Source: Winogradskyella wichelsiae (GTDB taxonomy: Bacteria; Bacteroidota; Bacteroidia; Flavobacteriales; Flavobacteriaceae). From it: a stretch of 64,000 nucleotides of DNA. The position numbers and the translations under genes were made by a program. The stretch spans positions 62,001 through 126,000 of the forward strand of contig NZ_JABFDJ010000002.1 in assembly GCF_013403925.1 (NCBI RefSeq). Direction: 5' to 3'. Below are positions 1-8,367 of the stretch, one piece after another. The notes below the pieces were generated by a model that worked only from the letters and a program-made list of their open reading frames with translations, was not told where the DNA came from and did no database searches. The stretch's first letter is position 1; the number at the start of each line of letters is the position of its first letter.

Positions 1-87
1 TCGCATGGTGACCGCACTGTAACCTTTTTCTTTGAAAAGTTTAGCGGCTACTCTAATAATTTCTTGTTGACGTGTCTCTGGTTTCAT
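1..87 (-). CDS. TetR/AcrR-family transcriptional regulator, N-terminal fragment (cut by window edge)
   Basis: The 29 visible codons begin MKPETRQQEIIRVAAKLF and continue with a KEKGY-type turn, the usual first helices of a TetR-family DNA-binding domain. The ATG is at the right-hand end and the frame runs off the window, so the ligand-binding domain is not visible. TetR proteins are mostly ligand-responsive repressors; which ligand this one senses cannot be told here. It is divergent from the rhodanese gene to its right. Confidence 0.75.
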   Translation of the reverse strand, partial: MKPETRQQEIIRVAAKLFKEKGYSAVTMR

Positions 88-141
88 AGCGAGGTAAAAC
101 ACTAAATTTACAAGATTTTTAAGTAGAACGCAATTATAATG

Positions 142-149
142 TAACTTTG
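142..149 (+). promoter_or_regulatory. Candidate -7 promoter element of the rhodanese gene
   Basis: TAACTTTG matches the Bacteroidota TAnnTTTG -7 consensus exactly. No clear TTTG is seen at the -33 position. Transcription would start near 156, inside the longest open frame (which begins with TTG at 147), and this supports the internal ATG at 201 as the true start. The box lies within a small inverted repeat, GTAAC-N4-GTTAC (141-154). Confidence 0.5.
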
Positions 150-200
150 GTTACGAATGGTTTTATAAACTTTTCGGAAATTTGTTCAAAAATAAATACA

Positions 201-509
201 ATGGGAATATTTGATGCTTTATTTGGAAAATCGACTAACAACGTTGCTGAATACCTAGAAAAAGGGGCTGTTATTTTAGATGTTAGAACACCTAGTGAAT
301 ACCAAGGTGGACATATAAAAAATGCGATTCACATTCCGGTTCAAGAACTAGGAAACAGAATTAACGAGATTAAAAGACTAAACAAACCTGTAATTGCCCA
401 TTGTGCTAGTGGCATGCGCTCTGCAAATGCTGCAAGTATTTTAAAATCTAATGGAATTGATGCCATAAATGGTGGCGGAATGACAAGCTTACAACGAAAA
501 TTGGCTTAG
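201..509 (+). CDS. Rhodanese-like domain protein (single domain)
   Basis: A 102-residue single rhodanese domain, a fold that carries a persulfide on a catalytic cysteine in sulfur transfer. The active-site loop HCASGMRS places the nucleophile at Cys68, and the CH2-type motif LDVRTPSEYQGGHI is present at about residues 26-39. There is no signal peptide, so it should be cytoplasmic. The ATG at 201 is chosen because it begins the domain (MGIFDALFG) and lies downstream of a likely promoter. The natural sulfur donor and acceptor are unknown. It ends 3 bp from the oppositely oriented DUF4230 gene. Confidence 0.88.
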   Translation: MGIFDALFGKSTNNVAEYLEKGAVILDVRTPSEYQGGHIKNAIHIPVQELGNRINEIKRLNKPVIAHCASGMRSANAASILKSNGIDAINGGGMTSLQRKLA

Positions 510-512
510 ATT

Positions 513-1136
513 TTAATTTAATATATTTTTAAGATTATTAAGTTCTCCTAATTCTGAAATTGGACTTTGGTTATATTCTAAAGTCCAACCAAGAGAATTA
601 GTTAACATAAAAAACTTAGCTAATTCGCTAATCAATCTGTTTTGCGCATTAGATTTTAACTCTGATGCCTCAATTTTTTTCATTAGCGACTTGTTTACCG
701 TCTCTTTTATACTATTATAGTCTTTGGCTTCAAATGGGTTGAGGTAATCTGCTTGCATATCATAATATTCAAAATCGGGGCTGATTTTAATTTCCTCTCT
801 CGGAATGCTTAAGATTTTAAGTGTTTTTGTTTCTTCATCTATTTGATATTCAATTTTACTTAAATCGTACCCAATTGTTACATCTGCATTAACGATAACT
901 ACGGCTTTCTTTTCTACTGAAATTAAATCCCCAAAAACACCTTTAGAGTTTTTATAGGTGAACACTTCACTAAAATGTCCTTCGGTAACAACGAGTTTAC
1001 CAACGTTTTTAATTTGTTCTTGAATTAAAGCTGTACTCTCTTTAAGCACAATTTTATCTTCTTGTTTATCATCACAATATCTAAAAGCGAATACAACAAC
1101 TAAGGTTAAGATAACTCCAAATAATATTTTCCTCAT
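513..1136 (-). CDS. DUF4230 domain-containing protein
   Basis: A 207-residue protein with one N-terminal hydrophobic segment (about residues 4-19) that is either an uncleaved anchor or a signal sequence. The rest resembles the DUF4230 family: a KLVVTEGHFSEVFTYK-like strand region, a central VVIVNADVTIGYDLSKI segment, and a helical C-terminal third. The family is common in Bacteroidota and has no established biochemical function. The gene stands alone and converges on the rhodanese gene. Confidence 0.75.
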   Translation of the reverse strand: MRKILFGVILTLVVVFAFRYCDDKQEDKIVLKESTALIQEQIKNVGKLVVTEGHFSEVFTYKNSKGVFGDLISVEKKAVVIVNADVTIGYDLSKIEYQIDEETKTLKILSIPREEIKISPDFEYYDMQADYLNPFEAKDYNSIKETVNKSLMKKIEASELKSNAQNRLISELAKFFMLTNSLGWTLEYNQSPISELGELNNLKNILN

Positions 1137-1363
1137 AAGCTAATTTAAAAAATTAGAAGCTAAAACACCTTTAATCTTCAATATTTAAATCTTGTTTATT
1201 GGCTACACGTCGTGTCTTAGAGTAAATAATCTAAAAAAAGAGTTACTTATCCTAAAAACAAGAAAGTTCATTATCAATTTCGTAAATTATACTATAAACT
1301 AATAAACAATAATGTTTTAAAACAACAATCTCTAAGAAATCTCTAATCTTAAAAGTGACTATT

Positions 1364-1840
1364 ATGATTAAAAACATAAGCACACTACTCGTCCTACTTC
1401 TTACTTTATTTAGCTTCAGCCAAAATGCTATCTTAATTCAAAACAAAAACCCAAAAGCTAAAGAACTAAAGCACAGTTTAAATTCCACAAAAGATAGTTT
1501 ATTACTTTATTCTGAATCTAAAATCTTACAATTTGAAATATTTAATGAAAACTACGAAGAAACATTTGAAGTTAATGCATATTATAAAGTAATTTCCTTA
1601 AATGAAATCCCTGCAGGTAATTACCTTGTTGAGGTAAAACTCTCAGATAAAATAATCTTAATAGATCTCATAAAGCGTCATGAAAATAAAGAAATAGCAA
1701 CTTCAAAATCTAGTCTAAAAAAAATTAATGAAGGAAAGGGAATGATGCTAGATGAAAACCTTAACCCTATAACAAGCTCACCCCACCAAAGTATTGAGTC
1801 TATTTTAACACAAGCTAATGCAAATGAAACAGGCTTATAA
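1364..1840 (+). CDS. Small secreted hypothetical protein, paralogue of the next gene
   Basis: No recognised family. The ATG at 1364 gives 158 residues with a clean signal peptide (MIKNISTLLVLLLTLFSFS, cleavage likely before Gln); an in-frame GTG nine bases upstream is less likely. After the signal, ILIQNKNPKAKELKHSLN aligns with LLQNTNTRAEELKHYLS in the downstream gene, followed by a shared pattern of beta-strands ending in IPAGNYLVEVKLSDKIILI. It is probably a small periplasmic or surface beta-sandwich protein. The C-terminal 40 residues are Ser/Asn-rich and lack a T9SS sorting signal. Confidence 0.6.
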   Translation: MIKNISTLLVLLLTLFSFSQNAILIQNKNPKAKELKHSLNSTKDSLLLYSESKILQFEIFNENYEETFEVNAYYKVISLNEIPAGNYLVEVKLSDKIILIDLIKRHENKEIATSKSSLKKINEGKGMMLDENLNPITSSPHQSIESILTQANANETGL

Positions 1841-1951
1841 GTCCTCAGTGATTTCTACGATGTAATTGGTTATATATCGAAAAACATGACATTTCAACCT
1901 AAGAAACCTGTTAAACGACTGATTTTAAGCATTATAATCTTAAATAAACCA

Positions 1952-1959
1952 TACCTTTG
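1952..1959 (+). promoter_or_regulatory. Candidate -7 promoter element
   Basis: TACCTTTG fits TAnnTTTG exactly and lies about 70 bp upstream of the ATG at 2031. No convincing -33 TTTG is visible. It suggests the second paralogue is transcribed independently of the first. Confidence 0.45.
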
Positions 1960-2030
1960 GATTCTCATAAATCATTAAAAATAAAATGTTTGGCATTAAA
2001 ATTGTTTCCAAAAGATACAAAGACCTACCT

Positions 2031-2807
2031 ATGAAATTCTTATATTCCTTTATCTTCTTATTTCTCACCACATTAACCTATGGTCAGAAATCTGTGTTAC
2101 TTCAAAACACAAACACGCGAGCAGAAGAACTTAAACATTATTTAAGTCATGGTCAAGATAGTCTTATTCTTGAAGGTCAACGTACAATTTATGAAGTAAT
2201 GATTTACAATGCTAATTTTGAACGTGTCATTAAGGTAAAAAAATCAGATGCAAAAGTTATTATTTCTGATATTCCTGTGGGAAGGTATGCTGTTGAAGTG
2301 GTCTTAAAGGACAAATTAATTGTTATAACGTTATTGAGAAATGAAATTATTGAAAACACCATATACACACACAAAATAATGGAAACAGCTCCCAGAGAAG
2401 TGGCTGAAACTAATATGTTTGGTTCTGATAATAGCACTTATAATAACAACCTTAACTTATCGGGTAAAAAAGCATCACCCTTTAAAAACAGTCTTAAGCC
2501 TTCAGAGATGAACTCTGGTAGTAACGAATTAAAATACTGGGTGCTTTACAAAATAAATAACGGTTCTAGCTCTGAGAAATTGTTAAGAATAGCAGATCAA
2601 AAGACTGTTGACCGTTTAATAAAAAAGATAGAGATCGATAAGACTACCTCAACTGGTCGATTAAATGAACTAACTGTTTGGCAGATTTATGATCCTAAAA
2701 ATTTTACAACACATAAAAGAAAACACAAAAAAAACTATATGAATATTGAATCAGATAGTTTTAATATTGTGCCTTATTATAATGTAGATTACAATCTTGA
2801 TGATTAA
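2031..2807 (+). CDS. Secreted hypothetical protein, longer paralogue
   Basis: No recognised family. A 258-residue product from the ATG at 2031, which starts a standard signal peptide (MKFLYSFIFLFLTTLTYG, then Gln). An in-frame ATG at 1986 would add 15 residues in front of that signal and is disfavoured. The first ~100 mature residues are homologous to the preceding gene. It then has an extra C-terminal region of ~130 residues, beginning around ELKYWVLYKINNGSSSEKLLRIADQ, that the shorter copy lacks. Location is probably periplasm or outer-membrane surface. Confidence 0.6.
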   Translation: MKFLYSFIFLFLTTLTYGQKSVLLQNTNTRAEELKHYLSHGQDSLILEGQRTIYEVMIYNANFERVIKVKKSDAKVIISDIPVGRYAVEVVLKDKLIVITLLRNEIIENTIYTHKIMETAPREVAETNMFGSDNSTYNNNLNLSGKKASPFKNSLKPSEMNSGSNELKYWVLYKINNGSSSEKLLRIADQKTVDRLIKKIEIDKTTSTGRLNELTVWQIYDPKNFTTHKRKHKKNYMNIESDSFNIVPYYNVDYNLDD

Positions 2808-2812
2808 TAATC

Positions 2813-3148
2813 TTATTTTTTAAGTTCTAATTTTTCTGCAAAATAATCACAAAAATCCTTCATAGTATCGGTCATTTTTTGATCTTGTGTTGCTCTAAAA
2901 AACGAATCACTCATAGTTACTAAGGTTTGGTGAAAGAAAAGTTTCATTTCATCTACGGGCATATCTTTAGTCCAAAGATCAATTTTTAAAGTCTCTTGGG
3001 CATTACTATCCCAAACAGATAACATTACAGCTTTAGCTTCTTTATTATCAACACCACCTTCTTGAGCTGTCCAATTTAACTTTTCTGGCACTCTATTTTC
3101 ATCAAGCTCAACATTTAATACGATTTTAGATTTTATAACTTTAGACAT
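2813..3148 (-). CDS. gldC: Gliding motility protein GldC
   Basis: A 111-residue soluble protein matching GldC: MSKVIKSKIVLNVELDENRVPEKLNW at the start, then WDSNAQETLKIDLWTKDMPVDEMK and a helical C-terminus. In Flavobacterium johnsoniae GldC is one of the Gld proteins linked to gliding and is encoded next to gldB. It has no signal peptide. Its ATG overlaps the gldB stop by one base (TAATG), so translation is probably coupled. Its precise molecular role is not settled. Confidence 0.88.
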   Translation of the reverse strand: MSKVIKSKIVLNVELDENRVPEKLNWTAQEGGVDNKEAKAVMLSVWDSNAQETLKIDLWTKDMPVDEMKLFFHQTLVTMSDSFFRATQDQKMTDTMKDFCDYFAEKLELKK

Positions 3149-4107
3149 TATTTTTTTGGTTTAAATTTTGATTTATTAAATATTTCTTCAGATCCTAATT
3201 GCATAATTTTCATTACATCATCTCCTGTGTTTTTGGCATAAGCCCTTACAATTTGCCAACCTAAATACTGACCTAAACGCCCTGGAGATTCATTATCTAA
3301 TTCTAAATAAAATTTAGAAAACGGAGCATCTGAAATAAAACGACCAGGCAGTTTAGAATCTGTACTATATAATAGCTCTTTTTCAATAAAATAGCTCCAA
3401 ATTTGACTTTCATTAGCTTCTGCCCATTTCACCTGAGCCTCAGAATAGCCAATTTTATCAGCATCAGTTTTAAACGGAATCATTACATCCTTAAAATAAA
3501 GTAACTTTCCTTGATATATCATTTCATCCAACAAAGTTCGTTTAGTAGATTGAAATAAGTATTTAGTTGCATAACCATTTGCCACATCAGAAACAATTTG
3601 GCTTTTCTTCATGTTTTCAGCAATATACATTGGTATGTTTTGATAAAAATCATGTTGTGCACCTAAATAATTATCTAAAGCGATAAGTACAATAGAATCA
3701 TTAACAAATGTTTTATCTCTATAAGCTACATCATTAGTCAAAGTAATTACTCGAGGTATAGAGAATGATTTATCGTAATATTTTAAATGTTGAAAAAGAC
3801 TTTGTATTTCTGTTTTTGAAGTATTAAAATCGGGATACTCATGCTGTACTTCCTTTAACAACTCGCGTTGTAAACTATCTTTCATTTTTTCGATCCAAAA
3901 AGAATCAGGGTCACTTGAAAAGAAGAATGGATACTGATTTTTTAGGTTCTGTAAATCTTGAGATTTCGCTTCAAAAAATGCCTTATCAAAACGTTCTACC
4001 TCAAAATTCATTTCAATTTTAGCAATCTCTTGTTCTATTTTAGAATCTTCATTGCAAGATACAAAAGCGAATACAAGTATTAAGATAATATAAATTCTGA
4101 CTTTCAT
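3148..4107 (-). CDS. gldB: Gliding motility lipoprotein GldB
   Basis: A 319-residue lipoprotein. From the ATG at 4107 the sequence is MKVRIYIILILVFAFVSC, an SPII signal with the lipidated Cys at 18; an upstream in-frame ATG at 4134 would spoil this signal. The body matches GldB, with FEVERFDKAFFEAKSQDLQN near the mature N-terminus and GRLGQYLGWQIVRAYAK near the C-terminus. GldB is an essential gliding lipoprotein in F. johnsoniae. It leads a gldB-gldC operon and is divergent from nadE across a very short promoter region. Confidence 0.9.
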   Translation of the reverse strand: MKVRIYIILILVFAFVSCNEDSKIEQEIAKIEMNFEVERFDKAFFEAKSQDLQNLKNQYPFFFSSDPDSFWIEKMKDSLQRELLKEVQHEYPDFNTSKTEIQSLFQHLKYYDKSFSIPRVITLTNDVAYRDKTFVNDSIVLIALDNYLGAQHDFYQNIPMYIAENMKKSQIVSDVANGYATKYLFQSTKRTLLDEMIYQGKLLYFKDVMIPFKTDADKIGYSEAQVKWAEANESQIWSYFIEKELLYSTDSKLPGRFISDAPFSKFYLELDNESPGRLGQYLGWQIVRAYAKNTGDDVMKIMQLGSEEIFNKSKFKPKK

Positions 4108-4120
4108 TTGGTAAAACATT

Positions 4121-4150
4121 TTTAAACTTAACACGTTTCAGCTATTTTTG
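4121..4150 (+). promoter_or_regulatory. Candidate nadE promoter (-33 TTTA, -7 TATTTTTG)
   Basis: The -7 box TATTTTTG (4143-4150) fits TAnnTTTG. An 18-bp spacer separates it from TTTA (4121-4124), three of four matches to TTTG. Predicted start of transcription is about 4157. Confidence 0.55.
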
Positions 4151-4155
4151 TTACG

Positions 4156-4163
4156 CAAAGGTA
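4156..4163 (-). promoter_or_regulatory. Candidate gldB -7 promoter element
   Basis: Read on the minus strand this is TACCTTTG, an exact TAnnTTTG match, about 50 bp upstream of the gldB ATG. It lies only 5 bp from the nadE -7 box on the opposite strand. Confidence 0.5.
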
Positions 4164-4191
4164 CACTTCTTTGTTTTAAAAATTAAAAATT

Positions 4192-4980
4192 ATGAATACA
4201 GAAAAGGTTGTAGAACATATAGTAAATTGGCTAAAAGAATATGCTAACAATGCTAACATGAATGGATTTGTAATTGGGATATCTGGCGGTATTGACTCTG
4301 CCGTAACATCAACGTTATGTGCTATGACAGGTTTAGACTTACTTTGTCTAGAAATGCCTATTCACCAAGCGCCAAACCAAGTAAGCAGAGCTGTAAACCA
4401 CATTAATTGGTTAAAAAACAAACACAAAAAAGTAAGTACAAAACAAATTAACCTTACAACTGTATTTGATCAGTTAATAGCTGAATTGCCTGCCGTAGAT
4501 AATGAAGAAAGCCGTTTTATGGCTCTTGCAAATACTAGAGCAAGATTAAGAATGACTTCTTTATATTATTTTGCAGCTTTAGATAAATATCTTGTTGCTG
4601 GTACAGGAAATAAAGTTGAAGATTTTGGTGTTGGTTTTTACACTAAATATGGCGATGGCGGAGTAGATCTTAGCCCTATTGCAGACTTATTAAAAAGCGA
4701 AGTTTACGAAATAGCTAAATATTTAGGTGTTAATCAAGAAATTATTGAAGCAGCACCAACGGATGGTTTATGGGGTGATGACAGAACTGATGAAGATCAA
4801 ATTGGAGCTTCTTATCCAGAATTAGAATGGGCTATGCAAATGCAAGAAGAAGGCAAAAACGCTAGTGATTTTGAAGGTAGACAGCGTATTGTTTTCGATA
4901 TTTTTAAAAACTATAATACAGCAAATAAGCATAAAATGGTCGCAATTCCCGTTTGCGATATTCCTAAAAATTTAAAATAA
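4192..4980 (+). CDS. nadE: NH3-dependent NAD(+) synthase
   Basis: A 262-residue enzyme that adenylates and amidates nicotinate adenine dinucleotide to NAD+, the last step of NAD synthesis. The ATP-pyrophosphatase P-loop SGGIDS is at residues 31-36. Downstream motifs GTGNKVEDFGVGFYTKYGDGGVD and PTDGLWGDDRTDEDQIG are those of the NadE synthetase domain. There is no glutaminase domain, so ammonia should be the nitrogen donor. It is transcribed divergently from gldBC. Confidence 0.95.
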   Translation: MNTEKVVEHIVNWLKEYANNANMNGFVIGISGGIDSAVTSTLCAMTGLDLLCLEMPIHQAPNQVSRAVNHINWLKNKHKKVSTKQINLTTVFDQLIAELPAVDNEESRFMALANTRARLRMTSLYYFAALDKYLVAGTGNKVEDFGVGFYTKYGDGGVDLSPIADLLKSEVYEIAKYLGVNQEIIEAAPTDGLWGDDRTDEDQIGASYPELEWAMQMQEEGKNASDFEGRQRIVFDIFKNYNTANKHKMVAIPVCDIPKNLK

Positions 4981-5100
4981 ATTTTATTTTTTATTAAATA
5001 AAAGCCTGAATTTAATTGATTTATAATTATTTTTATGCAAAATCCCCTACGTAATATTTATTACAAACACCCCTAACTAATAAAACATAATACAATTGTC

Positions 5101-5730
5101 ATGATAAACATATTGATTGTTGACAGCCACCCCATTGTAAGAACCGGATTAGAATTATTTCTAACAAACAAACCCGACTTAAAAGTTATAGGTAGTTTAG
5201 GCAGCGGAATAGAAATATTTGAATTTGTGCGTCGCCACAAAGTCGATGTTATTATCTCTGAAATAGATCTGCCTGAGCTTAATGGCATAACCGCACTTAG
5301 AGCCATTAAAAAAGAAAACAAATCTGTACAAGTTTTAATGTTTAGCCACCAACCTGAAGAAATATATGCAATTAGCACCATTAAAGCAGGAGCTTCTGGC
5401 TATTTAAACAAAGGAGCAAGCATGGAGGAAATTGAAACTGCGATTAGACGCATTAGTAATGGAGAAACTTCATTAAGCGAAAAAATGGATAAACATTTTC
5501 GTTATGAAGACACTAGAAAAAGTAGAAGCCGAATGTTTAAAAAGCTATCTACAAGAGAAGTAGAAGTTTTAAAATTACTTTCTATTGGTCGTAAGAACAA
5601 AGAAATAGCTCAAGAATTAGATATTAACGAAAAGACTGTTAGTACTTATAAAGCAAGATTATTTAAGAAATTAAATGTAAAAAATATTGTAGATTTAATT
5701 CATCAAGCTAAACACCACAACCTTACTTAA
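5101..5730 (+). CDS. LuxR/NarL-type response regulator with Glu at the phospho-acceptor position
   Basis: A 209-residue receiver (about 1-120) plus a LuxR-type HTH (about 146-205; LSTREVEVLKLLSIGRKNKEIAQ, then KTVSTYKARLFKKL). The receiver is atypical. Where NarL-like proteins have the phosphorylated Asp four residues before the conserved Pro, this one has Glu54 (IISEIDLPELNG). The acidic pocket keeps only Asp8, followed by Ser9. Ser82 and Lys104 are retained. Aspartyl phosphorylation is therefore unlikely and the protein may act constitutively or through another signal. No histidine kinase gene is adjacent. Confidence 0.9.
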   Translation: MINILIVDSHPIVRTGLELFLTNKPDLKVIGSLGSGIEIFEFVRRHKVDVIISEIDLPELNGITALRAIKKENKSVQVLMFSHQPEEIYAISTIKAGASGYLNKGASMEEIETAIRRISNGETSLSEKMDKHFRYEDTRKSRSRMFKKLSTREVEVLKLLSIGRKNKEIAQELDINEKTVSTYKARLFKKLNVKNIVDLIHQAKHHNLT

Positions 5731-5734
5731 TTTA

Positions 5735-7726
5735 TTAGCCTACAACTTTACCTAGTTTACGAGACAATAACATTTTAAGACCAACATAGTCTTTTACATC
5801 TTCTATTATAGAACGTGTATCTGCATTTTCTTTTAAGGTTTCGTTTTTATATTCGATAACTTTTTTATCAATTAAGTGACATCGTAAACTAAGTATTGTC
5901 TGGCTAACCAACTGAGAAACAGAATCTTTTTTCTCTTTAGGATTAATTAAATTACGTTCCCAGTCATGAAGATAATAACGTTCATCTTCCATTAAAATAC
6001 TCGTTACAGCACTTGCTGAGTCTTGATCTAATTGATTTATAAAATTCTTAGTAGAAAAACTCTCGTCTTGATTTAACCTATCAATAATAGCGTAATAAAG
6101 CGCTTTAAATTGAGGGTTAGAAAATTGCATTTCATCTTCTTGAAGATCTAAATATATTTTTTCAAATACACGCGTTTCTTGCTGCATTGGTTTAGATACA
6201 AGATTACCTGTGGCTTCATCTTCTTGCAAAATCATATCTTCAAATTGTTCTACGCGTTCTCCATAAAGCATTAATATTTCAATAATCTTTCGTTCTAACT
6301 CATATTGAACATCAATTTTTGGTTTACGACTAGGCTCTTCATTCCTAAAAACTTCAAATGGAGGTTCATTCGGATCAGAAGAATTAGATGAAGTAAAAGA
6401 CTTGGGTTTATTATTATCCTGAGCCTGTTTATTATTAATTTGTGCTAAAGTTGTAAACAGAACATTCTCGCTTATATCCATAATACGCGCACATTCTTGA
6501 ATGTAAATCTCACGTTTTATTTGATCTGGAATTTTAGCAATACTATTTACAATCTCTCGAATTGTTTCTGCTTTTTTAATCGGATCATTATTTGCTTCTT
6601 TTACTAATAACGAGGCTTTAAACTGAATGAAATCCTTAGCATTATCATTAAGATATCCCTTAAGTTCTTCTAAAGTATTTGATTTTGAAAAACTATCAGG
6701 ATCTTCACCATCAGGAAATGTACAAATCTTAACATTAACACCTTGTTCTAGAATTAAATCGATACCACGAATAGATGCTCTTATACCAGCTGCATCACCA
6801 TCAAAAAGAACCGTAATATTATTTGTTAATCGGTTAATTAAGCGTATTTGATCTGGTGATAAAGCCGTACCAGAAGAAGACACAACATTTGTAATACCTG
6901 TTTGACATAACTGAATAACATCTGTATAACCTTCAACCAAATAACAATTATCTTCTTTTGCAATACTTTGCTTAGCATGATACAAACCATACAAAATTTT
7001 ACTCTTGTGATAGATTTCACTTTCTGGTGAATTTAAATATTTAGCCGCTTTCTTATCGTTAGTTAAAATACGTCCACCAAAACCAAGAACACGCCCACTC
7101 ATACTATGAATAGGAAACATGACACGGCCTTTAAAACGATCAAAACGCTTTTCTCCTTTTACTATCGTTAAACCTGTTTGTTCTAAAAAATTAATCTGGT
7201 AACCTTTGCCAAGGGCATCATCTGTAAAACCTTGCCACTCATCTAATGAATACCCAAGATCAAATTTTTTAATGGTTTCTTCAGTAAAACCACGCTCTTT
7301 AAAATAACTAAAACCAATTGCTTTTCCTTGATTTGTTTTATGTAATACATTCTGAAAATAGCTACTTGCATATTCACTCACTAAGTATAAACTCTCTCTA
7401 TTATCAGCTTGTGCTTTTTCTTGATCTGTACGTTCGGTTTCTTCTATTTCAATATTGTACTTTTTAGCTAAATACTTTATAGCTTCAGGGTACGTAAAAT
7501 GCTCGTGCTCCATTAAAAATGTAACAGCATTACCGCCTTTTCCACTTGAAAAATCTTTCCAAATCTGTTTAACAGGAGACACTACAAAACTTGGTGAACG
7601 CTCTTCGCTAAACGGACTTAATCCTTTATAATTAGTACCCGCTTTTTTAAGTTGAACAAAATCGCCAATAACCTCTTCTACTCGAGCGGTTTCAAAAACT
7701 TTTGCAATGGAATTTTGTGAGATCAT
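5735..7726 (-). CDS. dnaG: DNA primase DnaG, with degenerate zinc-binding domain
   Basis: A 663-residue primase that makes RNA primers at the replication fork. The N-terminal CHC2-type domain aligns well, but all four metal ligands are replaced: Ser37, Ser40, Asp58 and Ser61 stand where C/H/C/C are expected. The catalytic TOPRIM core is intact, with YLVEGYTDVIQL and VLFDGDAAGI carrying the acidic residues. A helicase-binding-like region rich in Asn/Ser linkers follows. The ATG at 7726 is preceded by a TATTTTTG -7 box (7757-7750 on this strand). It converges on the response regulator gene with a 4-bp gap. Confidence 0.95.
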   Translation of the reverse strand: MISQNSIAKVFETARVEEVIGDFVQLKKAGTNYKGLSPFSEERSPSFVVSPVKQIWKDFSSGKGGNAVTFLMEHEHFTYPEAIKYLAKKYNIEIEETERTDQEKAQADNRESLYLVSEYASSYFQNVLHKTNQGKAIGFSYFKERGFTEETIKKFDLGYSLDEWQGFTDDALGKGYQINFLEQTGLTIVKGEKRFDRFKGRVMFPIHSMSGRVLGFGGRILTNDKKAAKYLNSPESEIYHKSKILYGLYHAKQSIAKEDNCYLVEGYTDVIQLCQTGITNVVSSSGTALSPDQIRLINRLTNNITVLFDGDAAGIRASIRGIDLILEQGVNVKICTFPDGEDPDSFSKSNTLEELKGYLNDNAKDFIQFKASLLVKEANNDPIKKAETIREIVNSIAKIPDQIKREIYIQECARIMDISENVLFTTLAQINNKQAQDNNKPKSFTSSNSSDPNEPPFEVFRNEEPSRKPKIDVQYELERKIIEILMLYGERVEQFEDMILQEDEATGNLVSKPMQQETRVFEKIYLDLQEDEMQFSNPQFKALYYAIIDRLNQDESFSTKNFINQLDQDSASAVTSILMEDERYYLHDWERNLINPKEKKDSVSQLVSQTILSLRCHLIDKKVIEYKNETLKENADTRSIIEDVKDYVGLKMLLSRKLGKVVG

Positions 7727-7940
7727 GTTTTAGATTATTCTTGTAAAAACAAAAATATTTTATATTAAAGATTATAGAGTTTCGAAGATTCTTAATGAAA
7801 TAAGAATAACAAGTTGACAAATTTAAGACAAAGTAAGTGTACTAAAAACTATAGTTTGATTAAACTTGTTTTTCTCATTTAAAAGAATGAATTTGGATAA
7901 ATTACACCTTAACTTAATACCCTATAAATTTTAGTATTAC

Positions 7941-8267
7941 ATGAATTGGATTTTAATAATTATTGCTGGATTATTTGAAGTTGCTTTCGCGGCTTGCCTT
8001 GGAAAGGCTAAAGAAACCACAGAAATAGAAACAACCTATTGGTATATTGGTTTCCTTGCCTGCTTAACCATGAGCATGCTATTACTTATCAAAGCTACAG
8101 AGGAATTACCCATTGGCACTGCTTATGCTATTTGGACAGGTATTGGTGCTGTAGGTACTGTACTTGTTGGTATTTTTATTTTTAAAGAACCCGCTACATT
8201 TTGGCGCTTGTTTTTTATTTCAACATTAATCATTTCAATTGTAGGCTTAAAAGTGGTCTCTCATTAA
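7941..8267 (+). CDS. SMR-family exporter, Gdx/SugE subtype
   Basis: A 108-residue four-helix membrane protein of the small multidrug resistance family, which works as an antiparallel dimer exchanging substrate for protons. The essential Glu is at residue 13 (GLFEVAFA). The segment LPIGTAYAIWTGIGAVGTVLVG and the C-terminal IVGLKVVSH are closer to SugE/Gdx than to EmrE. Gdx proteins export guanidinium, so that is the best guess. No guanidine riboswitch was recognised upstream. It stands alone. Confidence 0.88.
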   Translation: MNWILIIIAGLFEVAFAACLGKAKETTEIETTYWYIGFLACLTMSMLLLIKATEELPIGTAYAIWTGIGAVGTVLVGIFIFKEPATFWRLFFISTLIISIVGLKVVSH

Positions 8268-8275
8268 TACAAAAT

Positions 8276-8311
8276 AAAAAAACCTTGATCTAAAATAGAC
8301 TAAGGCTTTTT
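8276..8311 (+). terminator. Imperfect hairpin with flanking A and T runs
   Basis: CCTTGATCT (8283-8291) pairs imperfectly with AGACTAAGG (8297-8305), flanked by an A-run and a T-run. It is placed to end the gdx transcript. Confidence 0.45.
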
Positions 8312-8322
8312 AACACTCAAAA

Positions 8323-8365
<43 letters not shown>

Positions 8366-8367
8366 AT

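Noticed and set aside
1190..1230. ACACG-T-CGTGT palindrome upstream of the first secreted paralogue
   Set aside because: A perfect 11-bp inverted repeat, but isolated, far from the start codon and without a recognisable promoter next to it.
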